Shown piece by piece: positions 55,515 to 64,000 of a stretch of DNA of 64,000 nucleotides (position 1 is the first letter of the stretch; every line of letters starts with the position of its first letter). This stretch comes from Luteimonas terricola (GTDB lineage: Bacteria; Pseudomonadota; Gammaproteobacteria; Xanthomonadales; Xanthomonadaceae): positions 186,001 through 250,000 of the forward strand of contig NZ_SJRX01000001.1 of assembly GCF_004352845.1 (NCBI RefSeq), given 5' to 3'. Both the position numbers and the translations under genes were made by a program. A model generated the notes under the pieces. The model was given only the letters and a program-made list of their open reading frames with translations, made no database searches and was not told the origin of the DNA.

Positions 55515-56657
55515 CTATTCAGCATCCAGATAGCCGTCGCCAGGGTATATGCGCGGGATGCGGTCGTTGAGTCCCACCAGCACTTCGTAGGGAATCATGC
55601 CCGCGGCATGCGCCACGTCTTCCGCGCGCAGCCGGACATCGCCCTGGCGACCGACCAGCACCACCTCGTCCTCGTTCCAGGCGCTGTCGTGGCCGATGTC
55701 GACCATGAACTGGTCCATGCACACCCGGCCCACGATCGGATATTCGCGGCCGCGTATGAGCACCGTGCCGCGCGACGACAGCGCGCGCGGATAGCCGTCG
55801 CCATAGCCGATGGGCACCGTCACCACGCGGGTGTCCGCTTCCGGCGCCCAGGTGCCGCCATAGCTCACCGCGTGGCCGGCTTCCACGACCTTGAAGTAGA
55901 CCACCCGCGACACCAGCGACAGCGCCGGCTGCACCGCCACCGTGGGCTGCGACTCCGCGCCTGGCAGCACGCCGTACAGCAGGATGCCCGGGCGCACCAT
56001 GTCCAGCCGTGCCTCCGGGAAATGCAGGATGCCGCCGGAGTTGGCGATATGCCGCGGCGGCACCGGCACGCCGAGGCGGCCAAAGTGCGCGCAGGCTTCC
56101 TCGAAGCGCTCCAGCTGCCGCGCGGTCATCGGCGAGCCGGGTTCATCCGAACAGGCCAGGTGCGAGTAGATGCCCGCCAGCTCGATCCAGCGCGAGGCCA
56201 CCGCGGCCTCGATGAAGGGTCCGGCCGTCCAGGCGTGCACGCCGATGCGCTCCATGCCGGTGTCGACCTTGAGGTGCACCGTGGCGCGGCGCCCCCGGGC
56301 CTCGGCCGCGGCCTCGACCTGGCGCAGCTTCTCCAGCGACGACACCGTGATCTCGAGGTCGTGGGCGAGATACTGCGCCACCTGCGGGCCGTAGATGCCG
56401 CCGAGCACGAGGATCGGCACGGTGATCCCGGCACGGCGCAGCGCGATGCCTTCTTCCGGGAACGCGACGCCCAGGTGCTCCACGCCCTGCGCCTGCAGGT
56501 GGCGCGCCACCGGCACCAGGCCGTGGCCGTAGGCGTTGGCCTTGACGACGGCCATCACCGGCACCCCGGCGTGGGCGCGGATCGCGCGCAGGTTGCCGGC
56601 AATGCGGTCGAGGTCGACCAGGATCCGCGTCGGGCGCTCGGCGGCGTGCAGGCTCAC
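55515..56657 (-). CDS. alr: Alanine racemase
   Basis: This 380-aa PLP enzyme makes D-alanine for peptidoglycan. The PLP lysine is Lys39 in VMAVVKANAYGHG. The substrate region has VHLKVDTGMERIGV, HIANSGGILHF and RPGILLYG. The catalytic Tyr and end region are in VTVPIGYGDGYPRALS and GRVCMDQFMVDI. It is 6 nt downstream of dnaB, the conserved dnaB-alr pair. A 101-nt gap separates it from ompA. Confidence 0.97.
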   Translation of the reverse strand: MSLHAAERPTRILVDLDRIAGNLRAIRAHAGVPVMAVVKANAYGHGLVPVARHLQAQGVEHLGVAFPEEGIALRRAGITVPILVLGGIYGPQVAQYLAHDLEITVSSLEKLRQVEAAAEARGRRATVHLKVDTGMERIGVHAWTAGPFIEAAVASRWIELAGIYSHLACSDEPGSPMTARQLERFEEACAHFGRLGVPVPPRHIANSGGILHFPEARLDMVRPGILLYGVLPGAESQPTVAVQPALSLVSRVVYFKVVEAGHAVSYGGTWAPEADTRVVTVPIGYGDGYPRALSSRGTVLIRGREYPIVGRVCMDQFMVDIGHDSAWNEDEVVLVGRQGDVRLRAEDVAHAAGMIPYEVLVGLNDRIPRIYPGDGYLDAE

Positions 56658-56663
56658 GCGCGG

Positions 56664-58079
56664 CTACTCGAAGCTGCCGACCGAGTCGTGGGCGAGGTTG
56701 TCGAAGCGCGTGTACTCACCGAAGAACTTGAGCTTCACCGACCCGGTCGGGCCGTTTCGCTGCTTGCCGATGATGACCTCGGCCAGGCCCTTGTCCGGCG
56801 AGTTTTCCTTGTTGTAGTACTCGTCGCGATAGATGAAGACGATCACGTCGGCGTCCTGCTCGATGGCGCCGGACTCGCGCAGGTCGGCCATCACCGGGCG
56901 CTTGTCGGTACGCGTCTCCAGCGAGCGGTTGAGCTGCGACAGCGCGACCACCGGCACGTTGAGCTCCTTGGCCAGGCCCTTGAGCGAGCGCGAGATCTCC
57001 GAGATCTCGGTGGCGCGGTTCTCGCTGTTGCCCGGCACCGCCATCAGCTGCAGGTAGTCGATCACGATCAGGCCCAGGCCGTGCTCGCGCTTGAGCCGGC
57101 GCGCCTTGGCGCGCAGCACGTCGGGCGACAGCGCCGGGGTGTCGTCGATGAAGATCTTGGTCTCTTTCAGCAGGCGGATGGCGCTGGAGATCCGGCTCCA
57201 GTCCTCGTCCTCGAGCTGGCCGGTGCGCAGGCGGGTGGCGTTGACCCGGCCCACCGACGAGATCAGGCGCAGCGCCAGCTGGCTGGCCGACATTTCCATC
57301 GAGAACACGGCCACCGGCTTCTTGGTCTTCATGGCCGCGTACTCGGCCATGTTGAGCGCCAGGGTGGTCTTGCCCATCGCCGGGCGCGCGGCCAGGATCA
57401 CCAGGTCGGTCGGCTGCAGGCCGGCGGTCATCTCGTCGAACTCGGTGTAGCCCGTCGGCAGGCCGGTGATGCCGCCGCCGTTGGCGTAGCGGGTCTGCAG
57501 GACGTCGAAGGCCTCGGCCATGGCCTGGTTGACCGCGGTGAAGTCGGTGCGCCCGCGGCTGCCGGCCTCGGCGATCGCGAAGACCTCCTGCTCGGCCTTG
57601 GCCAGGAGCTCCGCGCTTTCGCGGCCTTCGGGCTGGAAGCCGTCGTTGACGATCCCGGTTCCGACCTCGATCAGCTGCCGCAGCACCGCCTTGTCGCGGA
57701 CGATCTCGGCGTAGGCGACGATGTTGGCGGCCGAGGGCGTGGTGCTGGCCAGTTCCACCAGGTAGGCGCCGCCGGCGACCAGTTCGGACTGGCCCTGCGA
57801 CTCGAACCACTCACCCAGCGTCACCGCGTCGAACGGGCGACTGCGCTCGGCGAGCTCCTTGATGGCGCGGAAGATCAGTTGGTGGTCGCGGCGGTAGAAG
57901 TCGCTTTCGACGAGCTGGTCGCCGACGCGATCGTAGGACTCGGGCGACAGCATCAGCCCGCCGAGCACGGCCTGCTCGGCCTCCACCGACTGCGGGGGCA
58001 CGCGCAGCTGCTCGATCCGGGCTTCGCCGCGCCCCTGGAAGTCGCGGCCCTGCTGGTGGAAGCCCGGTCGTGCGCTCAT
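56664..58079 (-). CDS. dnaB: Replicative DNA helicase DnaB
   Basis: This 471-aa hexameric helicase has an N-terminal DnaG-interaction domain (VPPQSVEAEQAVLGGLML). The RecA-like motor has Walker A ARPAMGKTTLALN, VFSMEMSASQLALRL, Walker B GLIVIDYLQLM and ALSQLNRSLE. ATG 58079 (SARPGFHQQGRDF) is preceded by GGGGAG; the longer start at 58142 adds a basic stretch not usual in the family. No intein is present. Confidence 0.97.
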   Translation of the reverse strand: MSARPGFHQQGRDFQGRGEARIEQLRVPPQSVEAEQAVLGGLMLSPESYDRVGDQLVESDFYRRDHQLIFRAIKELAERSRPFDAVTLGEWFESQGQSELVAGGAYLVELASTTPSAANIVAYAEIVRDKAVLRQLIEVGTGIVNDGFQPEGRESAELLAKAEQEVFAIAEAGSRGRTDFTAVNQAMAEAFDVLQTRYANGGGITGLPTGYTEFDEMTAGLQPTDLVILAARPAMGKTTLALNMAEYAAMKTKKPVAVFSMEMSASQLALRLISSVGRVNATRLRTGQLEDEDWSRISSAIRLLKETKIFIDDTPALSPDVLRAKARRLKREHGLGLIVIDYLQLMAVPGNSENRATEISEISRSLKGLAKELNVPVVALSQLNRSLETRTDKRPVMADLRESGAIEQDADVIVFIYRDEYYNKENSPDKGLAEVIIGKQRNGPTGSVKLKFFGEYTRFDNLAHDSVGSFE

Positions 58080-58234
58080 CGGTATCGGAACTCCCCTGGG
58101 GGGACCGTCGTCGCGGCCCCTGATCATGTGTCGGATAGTCATCCTAACGGCCTCCGAGGGAGAAGCGTTGCAGACAACCCTGTGGATAACCGGTGGGCAT
58201 CGCAGGAATCGAGACTGTGGCCCCCCGGAACGAA

Positions 58235-58258
58235 GACGGGCGCCCCGAGGCGCCCGTC
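58235..58258 (-). terminator. Terminator of rpsF-rpsR-rplI
   Basis: A 10-bp perfect stem (GACGGGCGCC/GGCGCCCGTC, 4-nt loop) lies just after the rplI stop, followed on the minus strand by TTCGTT. Confidence 0.75.
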
Positions 58259-58279
58259 AGATGCCCTGCCTGCGATGGA

Positions 58280-58729
58280 TCAGGCTTCGGGTTCGACGAC
58301 CACCTTGACCGTGGTTTCGACGTCGGCGTGCAGGTGCACGAGGACGTCGTATTCGCCGACGGTGCGGAACGCACCCTCGCCCATCACCACCTCGGACTTC
58401 CCGACCGGGGTGCCGGCCTTGGTCAGCGCTTCGGCGATGTCACGCGGGCCGACCGAGCCGTACAGCTTGCCCTCGGTGGAGGCGTTGGCGTAGATGGTGA
58501 CGCTGGCGTCGGCAAGCGCGGCGAGGCGCTTGTTGGCGTCGTCCAACGAACCCTGGGCCTTGGCCTCGTACTCGGCGCGACGCGCCTCGAAATCGGCCAG
58601 GTTGGCGGCGGTGGCCGGAACGGCCTTGCCCTGCGGCACCAGGAAGTTGCGGCCGTAGCCCGGCTTCACGCTGACCTTGTCGCCAAGGCTGCCGAGGTTC
58701 ACGACTTTCTCGAGAAGGATCAGATCCAT
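58280..58729 (-). CDS. rplI: Ribosomal protein bL9
   Basis: This 149-aa protein binds 23S rRNA. The N-terminal domain [19 protein letters not shown] continues with [16 protein letters not shown], the bL9 signature. A long helix (about 41-75) and the C-terminal domain follow ([18 protein letters not shown]). It is last in the rpsF-rpsR-rplI operon. Confidence 0.97.
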   Translation of the reverse strand: MDLILLEKVVNLGSLGDKVSVKPGYGRNFLVPQGKAVPATAANLADFEARRAEYEAKAQGSLDDANKRLAALADASVTIYANASTEGKLYGSVGPRDIAEALTKAGTPVGKSEVVMGEGAFRTVGEYDVLVHLHADVETTVKVVVEPEA

Positions 58730-58826
58730 GGGGTGTCTCCGTATTCGTTAGCGGCGCGCGCTGGCGCCGCAACTTGTGGCTGTCCGAACGGACGGTGGCC
58801 GCGCCGCCCCGCGGTGCGGCGGCGGA

Positions 58827-59057
58827 TCAGATGTTGTGGTTGTCGGTGTACGGGATCAGGGCCAGGAAGCGCGCGCGCTTGACGGCGGTGGCGAGCTGGC
58901 GCTGGTACTTCGACTTGGTGCCGGTGATGCGGCTGGGAACGATCTTGCCGTTCTCGGTCACGTTCTGGCGCAGGGTGTTGAGATCCTTGTAATCGATCTC
59001 CTTGACGCCCTCGGCGGTGAACTTGCAGAACTTGCGGCGGCGGAAGAACTTGGACAT
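58827..59057 (-). CDS. rpsR: Ribosomal protein bS18
   Basis: This 76-aa protein begins [18 protein letters not shown] and has the signature [20 protein letters not shown] then [20 protein letters not shown]. It partners with bS6 in the 30S platform. A single Cys (FCKF) is present, so it is not a zinc-binding four-Cys form. It lies 11 nt after rpsF. Confidence 0.97.
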   Translation of the reverse strand: MSKFFRRRKFCKFTAEGVKEIDYKDLNTLRQNVTENGKIVPSRITGTKSKYQRQLATAVKRARFLALIPYTDNHNI

Positions 59058-59068
59058 GTGCGTGATCC

Positions 59069-59521
59069 TCAGGCGGTTTCGGAGTTGTCGTCGGACTCGG
59101 GCTCGGCGGCAGGCGCTTCCTTCGCGCCCTCGCCTTCGCCTTCGTCGTCACGGCGGCGGCGCTCGCCGCGCTCCGGACGGTCGGTCTTCTCCGGCTTCTC
59201 GTCCTTGTTCTTCATGATCAGGGACTGCTCGGTCTCGGCCTCTTCGCGACGGATCACGATGTGGCGCAGGACGGCGTCGTTGAAGCGGAAGCCCTCGACC
59301 AGTTCGTCGAGCACCGGCTGGCCGGCCTCGATGTTGAGCAGCACGTAGTGGGCCTTGACCAGGTTGTCGATCGGATAGGCCAGCTGGCGGCGGCCCCAGT
59401 CCTCGAGGCGGTGGATCTTGCCCTCGGCACCTTCGATCAGGGTCTTGTAGCGCTCGACCATGGCCGGCACCTGTTCGCTCTGGTCCGGATGGACCAGGAA
59501 CACGATCTCGTAATGACGCAT
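59069..59521 (-). CDS. rpsF: Ribosomal protein bS6
   Basis: This 150-aa protein has the bS6 core ([20 protein letters not shown] to [10 protein letters not shown], about residues 1-100). A long acidic and basic tail follows ([26 protein letters not shown]), typical of forms that are post-translationally modified. ATG 59521 has AAGGAAA upstream; the ORF extends to 59662 but that part is the leader. It heads the operon. Confidence 0.96.
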   Translation of the reverse strand: MRHYEIVFLVHPDQSEQVPAMVERYKTLIEGAEGKIHRLEDWGRRQLAYPIDNLVKAHYVLLNIEAGQPVLDELVEGFRFNDAVLRHIVIRREEAETEQSLIMKNKDEKPEKTDRPERGERRRRDDEGEGEGAKEAPAAEPESDDNSETA

Positions 59522-59698
59522 GTTGTTTCCTTGTGGATATCGGCCCCGGCAGCGTGCCGCGGGCCCGGATAGCCCCCGGCCGGTCCTGTGTGGACGCCGT
59601 GGGGCAAGGTCTCCCGAAAAACGGGAGCCGCTCAGTATCGCATCGGCACGAGGCCCCCGCAAGCCGCCTGCCTGGCGGGGGAGGCTCTGGAGAGGCTC

Positions 59699-59801
59699 AG
59701 TCGCGGGCGCGCGCGACGGCGGGCTGGTGGGTACTCCGTGGGCTGACCACGGTGGTGGTCAGCCGGCGGAGTACCCGCGCACCCTCCGCCCCGCCGCGAC
59801 T
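59699..59801. repeat. Large nested palindrome after iscA
   Basis: An outer pair AGTCGCGG/CCGCGACT (59699-59706, 59794-59801) surrounds an inner hairpin 59729-59776. The inner hairpin is GGGTACTCCG and GGCTGACCAC, loop GGTG, then their complements with 2-nt bulges. The outer right arm reaches the iscA stop codon. It may serve as terminator or insulator between iscA and the rpsF promoter. The rest of the 279-nt gap shows no gene. Confidence 0.65.
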
Positions 59802-60142
59802 CAGGCGACCTTGTCGGCGTCGGTGGTGAAGCTCTCGCCGCAGCCGCACTCGGCGGCAGCCTTCGGGTTGCTGAACGTGAACTGTTCGTTCAGGCCCTGC
59901 TTCAGGAAGTCCATCCGGGTGCCGTCGACCAGCTCCAGGCTGTCGGCGTCGACGAAGATGCGTACGCCATCCTGTTCGAAGACGGTGTCGCCGGGATCTT
60001 CTGCACGGGCGAGGTCGACCGCATAGCCCCAGCCGGAACAGCCGGTGCGGCGCACGCCGAAGCGCAGGCCGAGGGCGTCGGGCGCCGAGGCGAGATAGCC
60101 CTTCACGCGTTCGAGGGCTGCAGGGGCAAGGGTGATGGCCAT
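59801..60142 (-). CDS. iscA: A-type iron-sulfur carrier (IscA-like)
   Basis: This 113-aa A-type carrier has the three conserved cysteines: Cys in RTGCSGWGY (about residue 35) and CGCGES near the C-terminus (about 100-102). The overall sequence ([17 protein letters not shown] ... [22 protein letters not shown]) is closer to IscA than to ErpA. It stands alone rather than in an isc operon. ATG 60142 is used; TACAAT ends 6 nt upstream, pointing to a leaderless mRNA. It is divergent from asnS. Confidence 0.92.
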   Translation of the reverse strand: MAITLAPAALERVKGYLASAPDALGLRFGVRRTGCSGWGYAVDLARAEDPGDTVFEQDGVRIFVDADSLELVDGTRMDFLKQGLNEQFTFSNPKAAAECGCGESFTTDADKVA

Positions 60143-60148
60143 GGCGTC

Positions 60149-60154
60149 ATTGTA
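60149..60154 (-). promoter_or_regulatory. -10 element of iscA, leaderless spacing
   Basis: TACAAT on the minus strand is separated from the ATG by GACGCC (6 nt). No Shine-Dalgarno is present; the -35 is not clear. Confidence 0.4.
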
Positions 60155-60248
60155 CTCCGTGGGGGCGGTCGCGCCCGGTGATCCGTCGGACGGTGCGTCC
60201 GGTAAACTGCCCGTCTTCAATCTGTCCCTTTCCCCAAGGATTCAAGGC

Positions 60249-61649
<1,401 letters not shown>

Positions 61650-61653
61650 GGCC

Positions 61654-61956
61654 ATGCTGCTGTTCTTCGCCCTGTGCTTCGTCGGCATCGCGATCGCGGG
61701 AGCCAGCGCCTACATCATCTTCTGGCCGCTGTCGCTGGTGCAGCTGCGCGATCTCCATCCCGAGGTGCGCGAGCGCCTGGGCGAAGGCGCCTTCCTCAAG
61801 CCCTCGGTGATGTGGTGGCTGCTGTCCGGCGGCTACCGCGAGACCGGCGACCCGGCCTTCACCGGCCTGGCGACGCCGGCGCGCGTGGCGCTGTCGACGG
61901 TGATCTTCGGCCTATCCGGCGCCGCCATCATGTGGCTGTGGTCGGTGGCGCCATGA
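61654..61956 (+). CDS. Small two-segment membrane protein
   Basis: This 100-aa protein has an N-terminal hydrophobic helix (MLLFFALCFVGIAIAGASAY) and a C-terminal one (VALSTVIFGLSGAAIMWLWSV). Between them is LRDLHPEVRERLGEGAFLKP and a GGYRETGDPAFTGLA segment. It starts 5 nt after the asnS stop and overlaps the next gene by ATGA, so it belongs to the asnS transcript. I do not recognise a functional family. Confidence 0.75.
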   Translation: MLLFFALCFVGIAIAGASAYIIFWPLSLVQLRDLHPEVRERLGEGAFLKPSVMWWLLSGGYRETGDPAFTGLATPARVALSTVIFGLSGAAIMWLWSVAP

Positions 61957-62273
61957 ACCATATCGACGACGGACGCCTGCGCGACGAGTGGTGGCTGGCC
62001 ACGCTCGGCCGCATGGTCATCTGGGCGCGGCTGCGCGTGCGCGAAGCCGGTACCGCCGAGGTGTTCGACAGCGATGGCAACACCCTGGTCTACGACAGCG
62101 AGGACACCGCGCGCGCCATGCTGATGGATGCCGAGTTCGTGTCGCTCGACGGCCTCGACGACGCGGATGCCGCCGAGCGCGGCTTCCTCCCCGGCGAGCT
62201 CACGCCGCCGCAGGGCGACGATGACGGCGTGCTGCAGGCCGGCATGGTGCAGACATTCGGCGGCAACGCCTGA
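61953..62273 (+). CDS. Small acidic conserved protein
   Basis: This 106-aa soluble protein (MNHIDDGRLRDEWWLATLGR ... FDSDGNTLVYDSEDTARAML, GLDDADAAERGFLPGELTPP) is strongly acidic and is translationally coupled to the upstream membrane protein (ATGA). The two may act together. No catalytic motif is visible; function unknown. Confidence 0.75.
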   Translation: MNHIDDGRLRDEWWLATLGRMVIWARLRVREAGTAEVFDSDGNTLVYDSEDTARAMLMDAEFVSLDGLDDADAAERGFLPGELTPPQGDDDGVLQAGMVQTFGGNA

Positions 62274-62307
62274 CAGCGCCCCACCCCACCCGGACAAGGA
62301 GACACCC

Positions 62308-63093
62308 ATGGACCTCGACCTCACCGGACGCCACGCACTGGTCTGCGGTGCGTCCGAAGGCATCGGCCGCGCCACCGCGATCGAACTGGCCGCGCTGGGC
62401 GCCAGCGTCACGGTGCTTTCCCGCCGCGCGGATGCGTTGCGCGACGTGGTGGCGGCGCTGGCCACCGGCGGTGGCCGCGAGCACGCCTTTGCGGCTGCCG
62501 ACAGTGCAGACACGGACGGCCTGGCCAAAGCAGTGGCCGCGGTGGTCGCACGGCGCCCCGTGCACATCCTGGTCAACAACACCGGCGGCCCGCCGGGCGG
62601 CCCTGCGGCCGACGCGCCGCTGGCCGCCTTCGAAGCCGCTTTCCGCCGCCACCTGCTCGCCAACCAGGTGCTGCTGCAGGCGGTGCTGCCGGGCATGCGC
62701 GATGCACGCTGGGGCCGCATCGTCAACGTGGTCTCGACCTCGGTGCGCGAACCGATCGCGGGCCTGGGCGTGTCCAACACCATCCGCGGCGCGGTGGCCT
62801 CCTGGGCCAAGACGCTCTCGCGCGAGCTGGCGCCCGAGGGCATCACGGTCAACAACGTGCTGCCTGGCTTCACCGAGACCGGGCGCATCCGCCAGATCAT
62901 CGGCGACCGTGCGAAGAAGGAAGGCCGCAGCGAGGACGACATCCGCCGCGAGATGGAGGCCGCAATCCCGGCCCGCCGCTTCGCCACCGCCGACGAGACC
63001 GGCGGCGTGATCGCCTTCCTGTGCTCGCCGGCCGGTGCCTACGTCAACGGCGTCAGCCTCGCGGTCGACGGCGGGCGCATGGCCTCGATCTGA
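62308..63093 (+). CDS. SDR-family oxidoreductase with altered active-site motif
   Basis: This 261-aa Rossmann enzyme resembles FabG-type 3-oxoacyl reductases. The cofactor motif is CGASEGIGRATA, NNTGG replaces NNAG, and the Ser is in VNVVSTSVREPIAG. The usual YxxxK is replaced: GVSNTIRGAVASWAK puts Ser at the Tyr position and Arg at the Lys. The same change is known in a subset of SDRs, so this is a divergent subfamily rather than decay. AAGGAGA precedes the ATG by 7 nt. Confidence 0.9.
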   Translation: MDLDLTGRHALVCGASEGIGRATAIELAALGASVTVLSRRADALRDVVAALATGGGREHAFAAADSADTDGLAKAVAAVVARRPVHILVNNTGGPPGGPAADAPLAAFEAAFRRHLLANQVLLQAVLPGMRDARWGRIVNVVSTSVREPIAGLGVSNTIRGAVASWAKTLSRELAPEGITVNNVLPGFTETGRIRQIIGDRAKKEGRSEDDIRREMEAAIPARRFATADETGGVIAFLCSPAGAYVNGVSLAVDGGRMASI

Positions 63094-63097
63094 GGCC

Positions 63098-63910
63098 GTG
63101 CCCGAAGGCCCGGAGATCCGTCGCGCCGCCGACCGCCTCGCCGCAGCGGTGGCCGGGGAAGCACTGGTCCGCGCCTGGTTCGCATTCCCCGGGCTGAAAC
63201 GCTTCGAGGCCAGCCTGGTCGGCCGCCGCATCGAATCGATCACCCCCCGCGGCAAGGCCCTGCTGATCCGCTTCGACGACGGCTGGACGATGTACAGCCA
63301 CAACCAGCTGTACGGGGTGTGGAAAGTCGTTGCCGCGGGCGAACGGCCGGAGACGAAGCGTTCGCTGCGCGTGGCGCTGGACACCGCACGCGGCGCGATC
63401 CTGCTGTATTCGGCGTCCGACGTTTCGATGTGGCGCAGCGACGAGGTCGAGTCGCATCCGTTCCTGCTGGGCCTGGGCCCCGATGTGCTTGATCCCGCGC
63501 TCGACGCGACCGCGGTGGCCGCGCGCCTGCAGTCCCCGGGCTTCCGCGGCCGAGCGCTCGGTGGCCTGCTGCTCGACCAGGGCTTCCTGGCGGGCATGGG
63601 CAATTACCTGCGCTCGGAAGTGCTGTTCGCGGCCGGCCTGCGGCCCGGACGACGCCCGAAGGACCTCGACCCCGAGCGCACCGCGCGCCTGGCGCAGGCG
63701 CTGCTCGACATCCCGCGCCTGAGCTATGCCACCCGCGGCATCGCGCCGGCCGACCGCATGCGCGACGACTACCTCACCGATACCCCCGACGGCTTCCGCT
63801 TCCAGGTCTTCGGCCGCGAAGGCCAGCCCTGCCCCGCCTGCGGCACCGCCATCGAACGCATGAGCGTCGGATCGCGCCGGCTCTACCTCTGCCCGGCCTG
63901 CCAGTCCTGA
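63098..63910 (+). CDS. nei: DNA glycosylase/AP lyase of the Fpg/Nei family
   Basis: This 270-aa enzyme removes oxidised pyrimidines. The start PEGPEIRRAADRL after the initiator provides the catalytic Pro and Glu. A conserved Lys (GKALLIRF) and MYSHNQLYGVW follow. The helix-two-turns-helix has LDQGFLAGMGNYLRSEVLF. The C-terminal zinc finger CPACGTAIERMSVGSRRLYLCPACQ is intact. The PEGPEI start indicates Nei (endonuclease VIII) rather than MutM. The start is GTG 63098, 5 nt after the SDR stop. Confidence 0.93.
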   Translation: MPEGPEIRRAADRLAAAVAGEALVRAWFAFPGLKRFEASLVGRRIESITPRGKALLIRFDDGWTMYSHNQLYGVWKVVAAGERPETKRSLRVALDTARGAILLYSASDVSMWRSDEVESHPFLLGLGPDVLDPALDATAVAARLQSPGFRGRALGGLLLDQGFLAGMGNYLRSEVLFAAGLRPGRRPKDLDPERTARLAQALLDIPRLSYATRGIAPADRMRDDYLTDTPDGFRFQVFGREGQPCPACGTAIERMSVGSRRLYLCPACQS

Positions 63911-63935
63911 CGGCCCGGGCCGGCGCGGGTAAGCT
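63907..63935 (+). promoter_or_regulatory. Candidate promoter, leaderless configuration
   Basis: CTGACG (63907-63912), a spacer of 17 and TAAGCT (63930-63935) precede the next ATG by 6 nt. It overlaps the nei stop. Confidence 0.4.
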
Positions 63936-63941
63936 TGCGGG

Positions 63942-64000
63942 ATGCGACGCTACGCACACGTCATCGGCAGCGCCACCCGCGAAGCCGCCAGCGGACGCTG
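63942..64000 (+). CDS. Start of a probable aldehyde dehydrogenase (cut by window edge)
   Basis: Only 19 full codons are visible: MRRYAHVIGSATREAASGR, then W incomplete. The pattern of Tyr, a short loop and SGRW resembles the N-terminus of aldehyde dehydrogenases, but too little is present to be sure. No Shine-Dalgarno; a promoter-like pair lies 6 nt upstream. Confidence 0.4.
   Translation, partial: MRRYAHVIGSATREAASGR

Noticed and set aside
55608-58493. A 961-codon open frame opposite alr-dnaB
   Set aside because: Antisense shadow rich in His, Asp and Arg without homology features.

Overview
The window is about 69% GC and carries the complete rpf (DSF quorum-sensing) neighbourhood in the order known from Xanthomonas: acnA(rpfA)-rpfB-rpfF, then on the other strand rpfC-rpfG-lysS-prfB-(rpfD remnant)-recJ-rpfE-greA-carB-carA-dapB-dnaJ-dnaK-grpE-hrcA. 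That order, together with fur-bamE-rnfH-ratA-smpB next door, points to a chromosome of the Xanthomonadaceae/Lysobacteraceae (Lysobacter, Luteimonas, Xanthomonas relatives). Genus cannot be fixed from the sequence alone.

Layout. 1-0.6 kb: a VapBC-type toxin-antitoxin pair, with the toxin cut by the window edge. 0.7-10.1 kb: aconitase and the DSF signalling genes. RpfB and RpfF handle the fatty-acid signal; RpfC senses it and RpfG answers it. A CRP/Clp-type site lies between rpfB and rpfF. 10.2-26.5 kb: a minus-strand run of housekeeping genes (lysS, prfB with its programmed frameshift, recJ, rpfE, greA, carAB, dapB, and the hrcA-grpE-dnaK-dnaJ chaperone operon). 26.5-33.2 kb: recN, fur, bamE, rnfH, ratA, smpB, an orphan CHASE/PAS-type sensor kinase, and the tmRNA gene ssrA. 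33.2-36.8 kb: fdhD with a YdeP-type molybdopterin oxidoreductase and a small HTH-like gene.

36.8-49.7 kb is a nine-gene plus-strand block. It holds two tandem Tat-exported TldD-like metallopeptidases, a TldE/PmbA-like partner without a signal peptide, a DUF4159 protein with a twin-arginine start, a MoxR AAA+ ATPase, a DUF58 protein, a BatA-like membrane protein, a DUF4175 protein with a His/Asp-rich insertion, and a 602-aa membrane-anchored protein. Overlapping start and stop codons in the second half indicate one transcript. It looks like an envelope-located, ATPase-assisted peptidase or maturation system of unknown substrate.

49.7-54.7 kb is the most foreign part. After a cluster of nested palindromic repeats comes a 3'-terminal fragment of an ompA-type gene that is about 99% identical to the 3' end of the intact copy 4.5 kb away. 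Between the two copies sit a lower-GC gene for a 948-aa secreted protein ending in an LAS-type (MepA-like) zinc peptidase domain and a decayed IS3-family transposase. This is an acquired island at the 3' end of ompA. 54.7-64 kb returns to ordinary chromosome: ompA lipoprotein, alr, dnaB, rplI-rpsR-rpsF, iscA, asnS, two small conserved genes, an SDR enzyme with an altered active-site motif, nei, and the first codons of a probable aldehyde dehydrogenase.

Across the window several genes (hrcA, bamE, smpB, iscA, dapB, the last gene) have a -10-like hexamer 6-7 nt before ATG and no Shine-Dalgarno. This suggests recurrent leaderless transcription.
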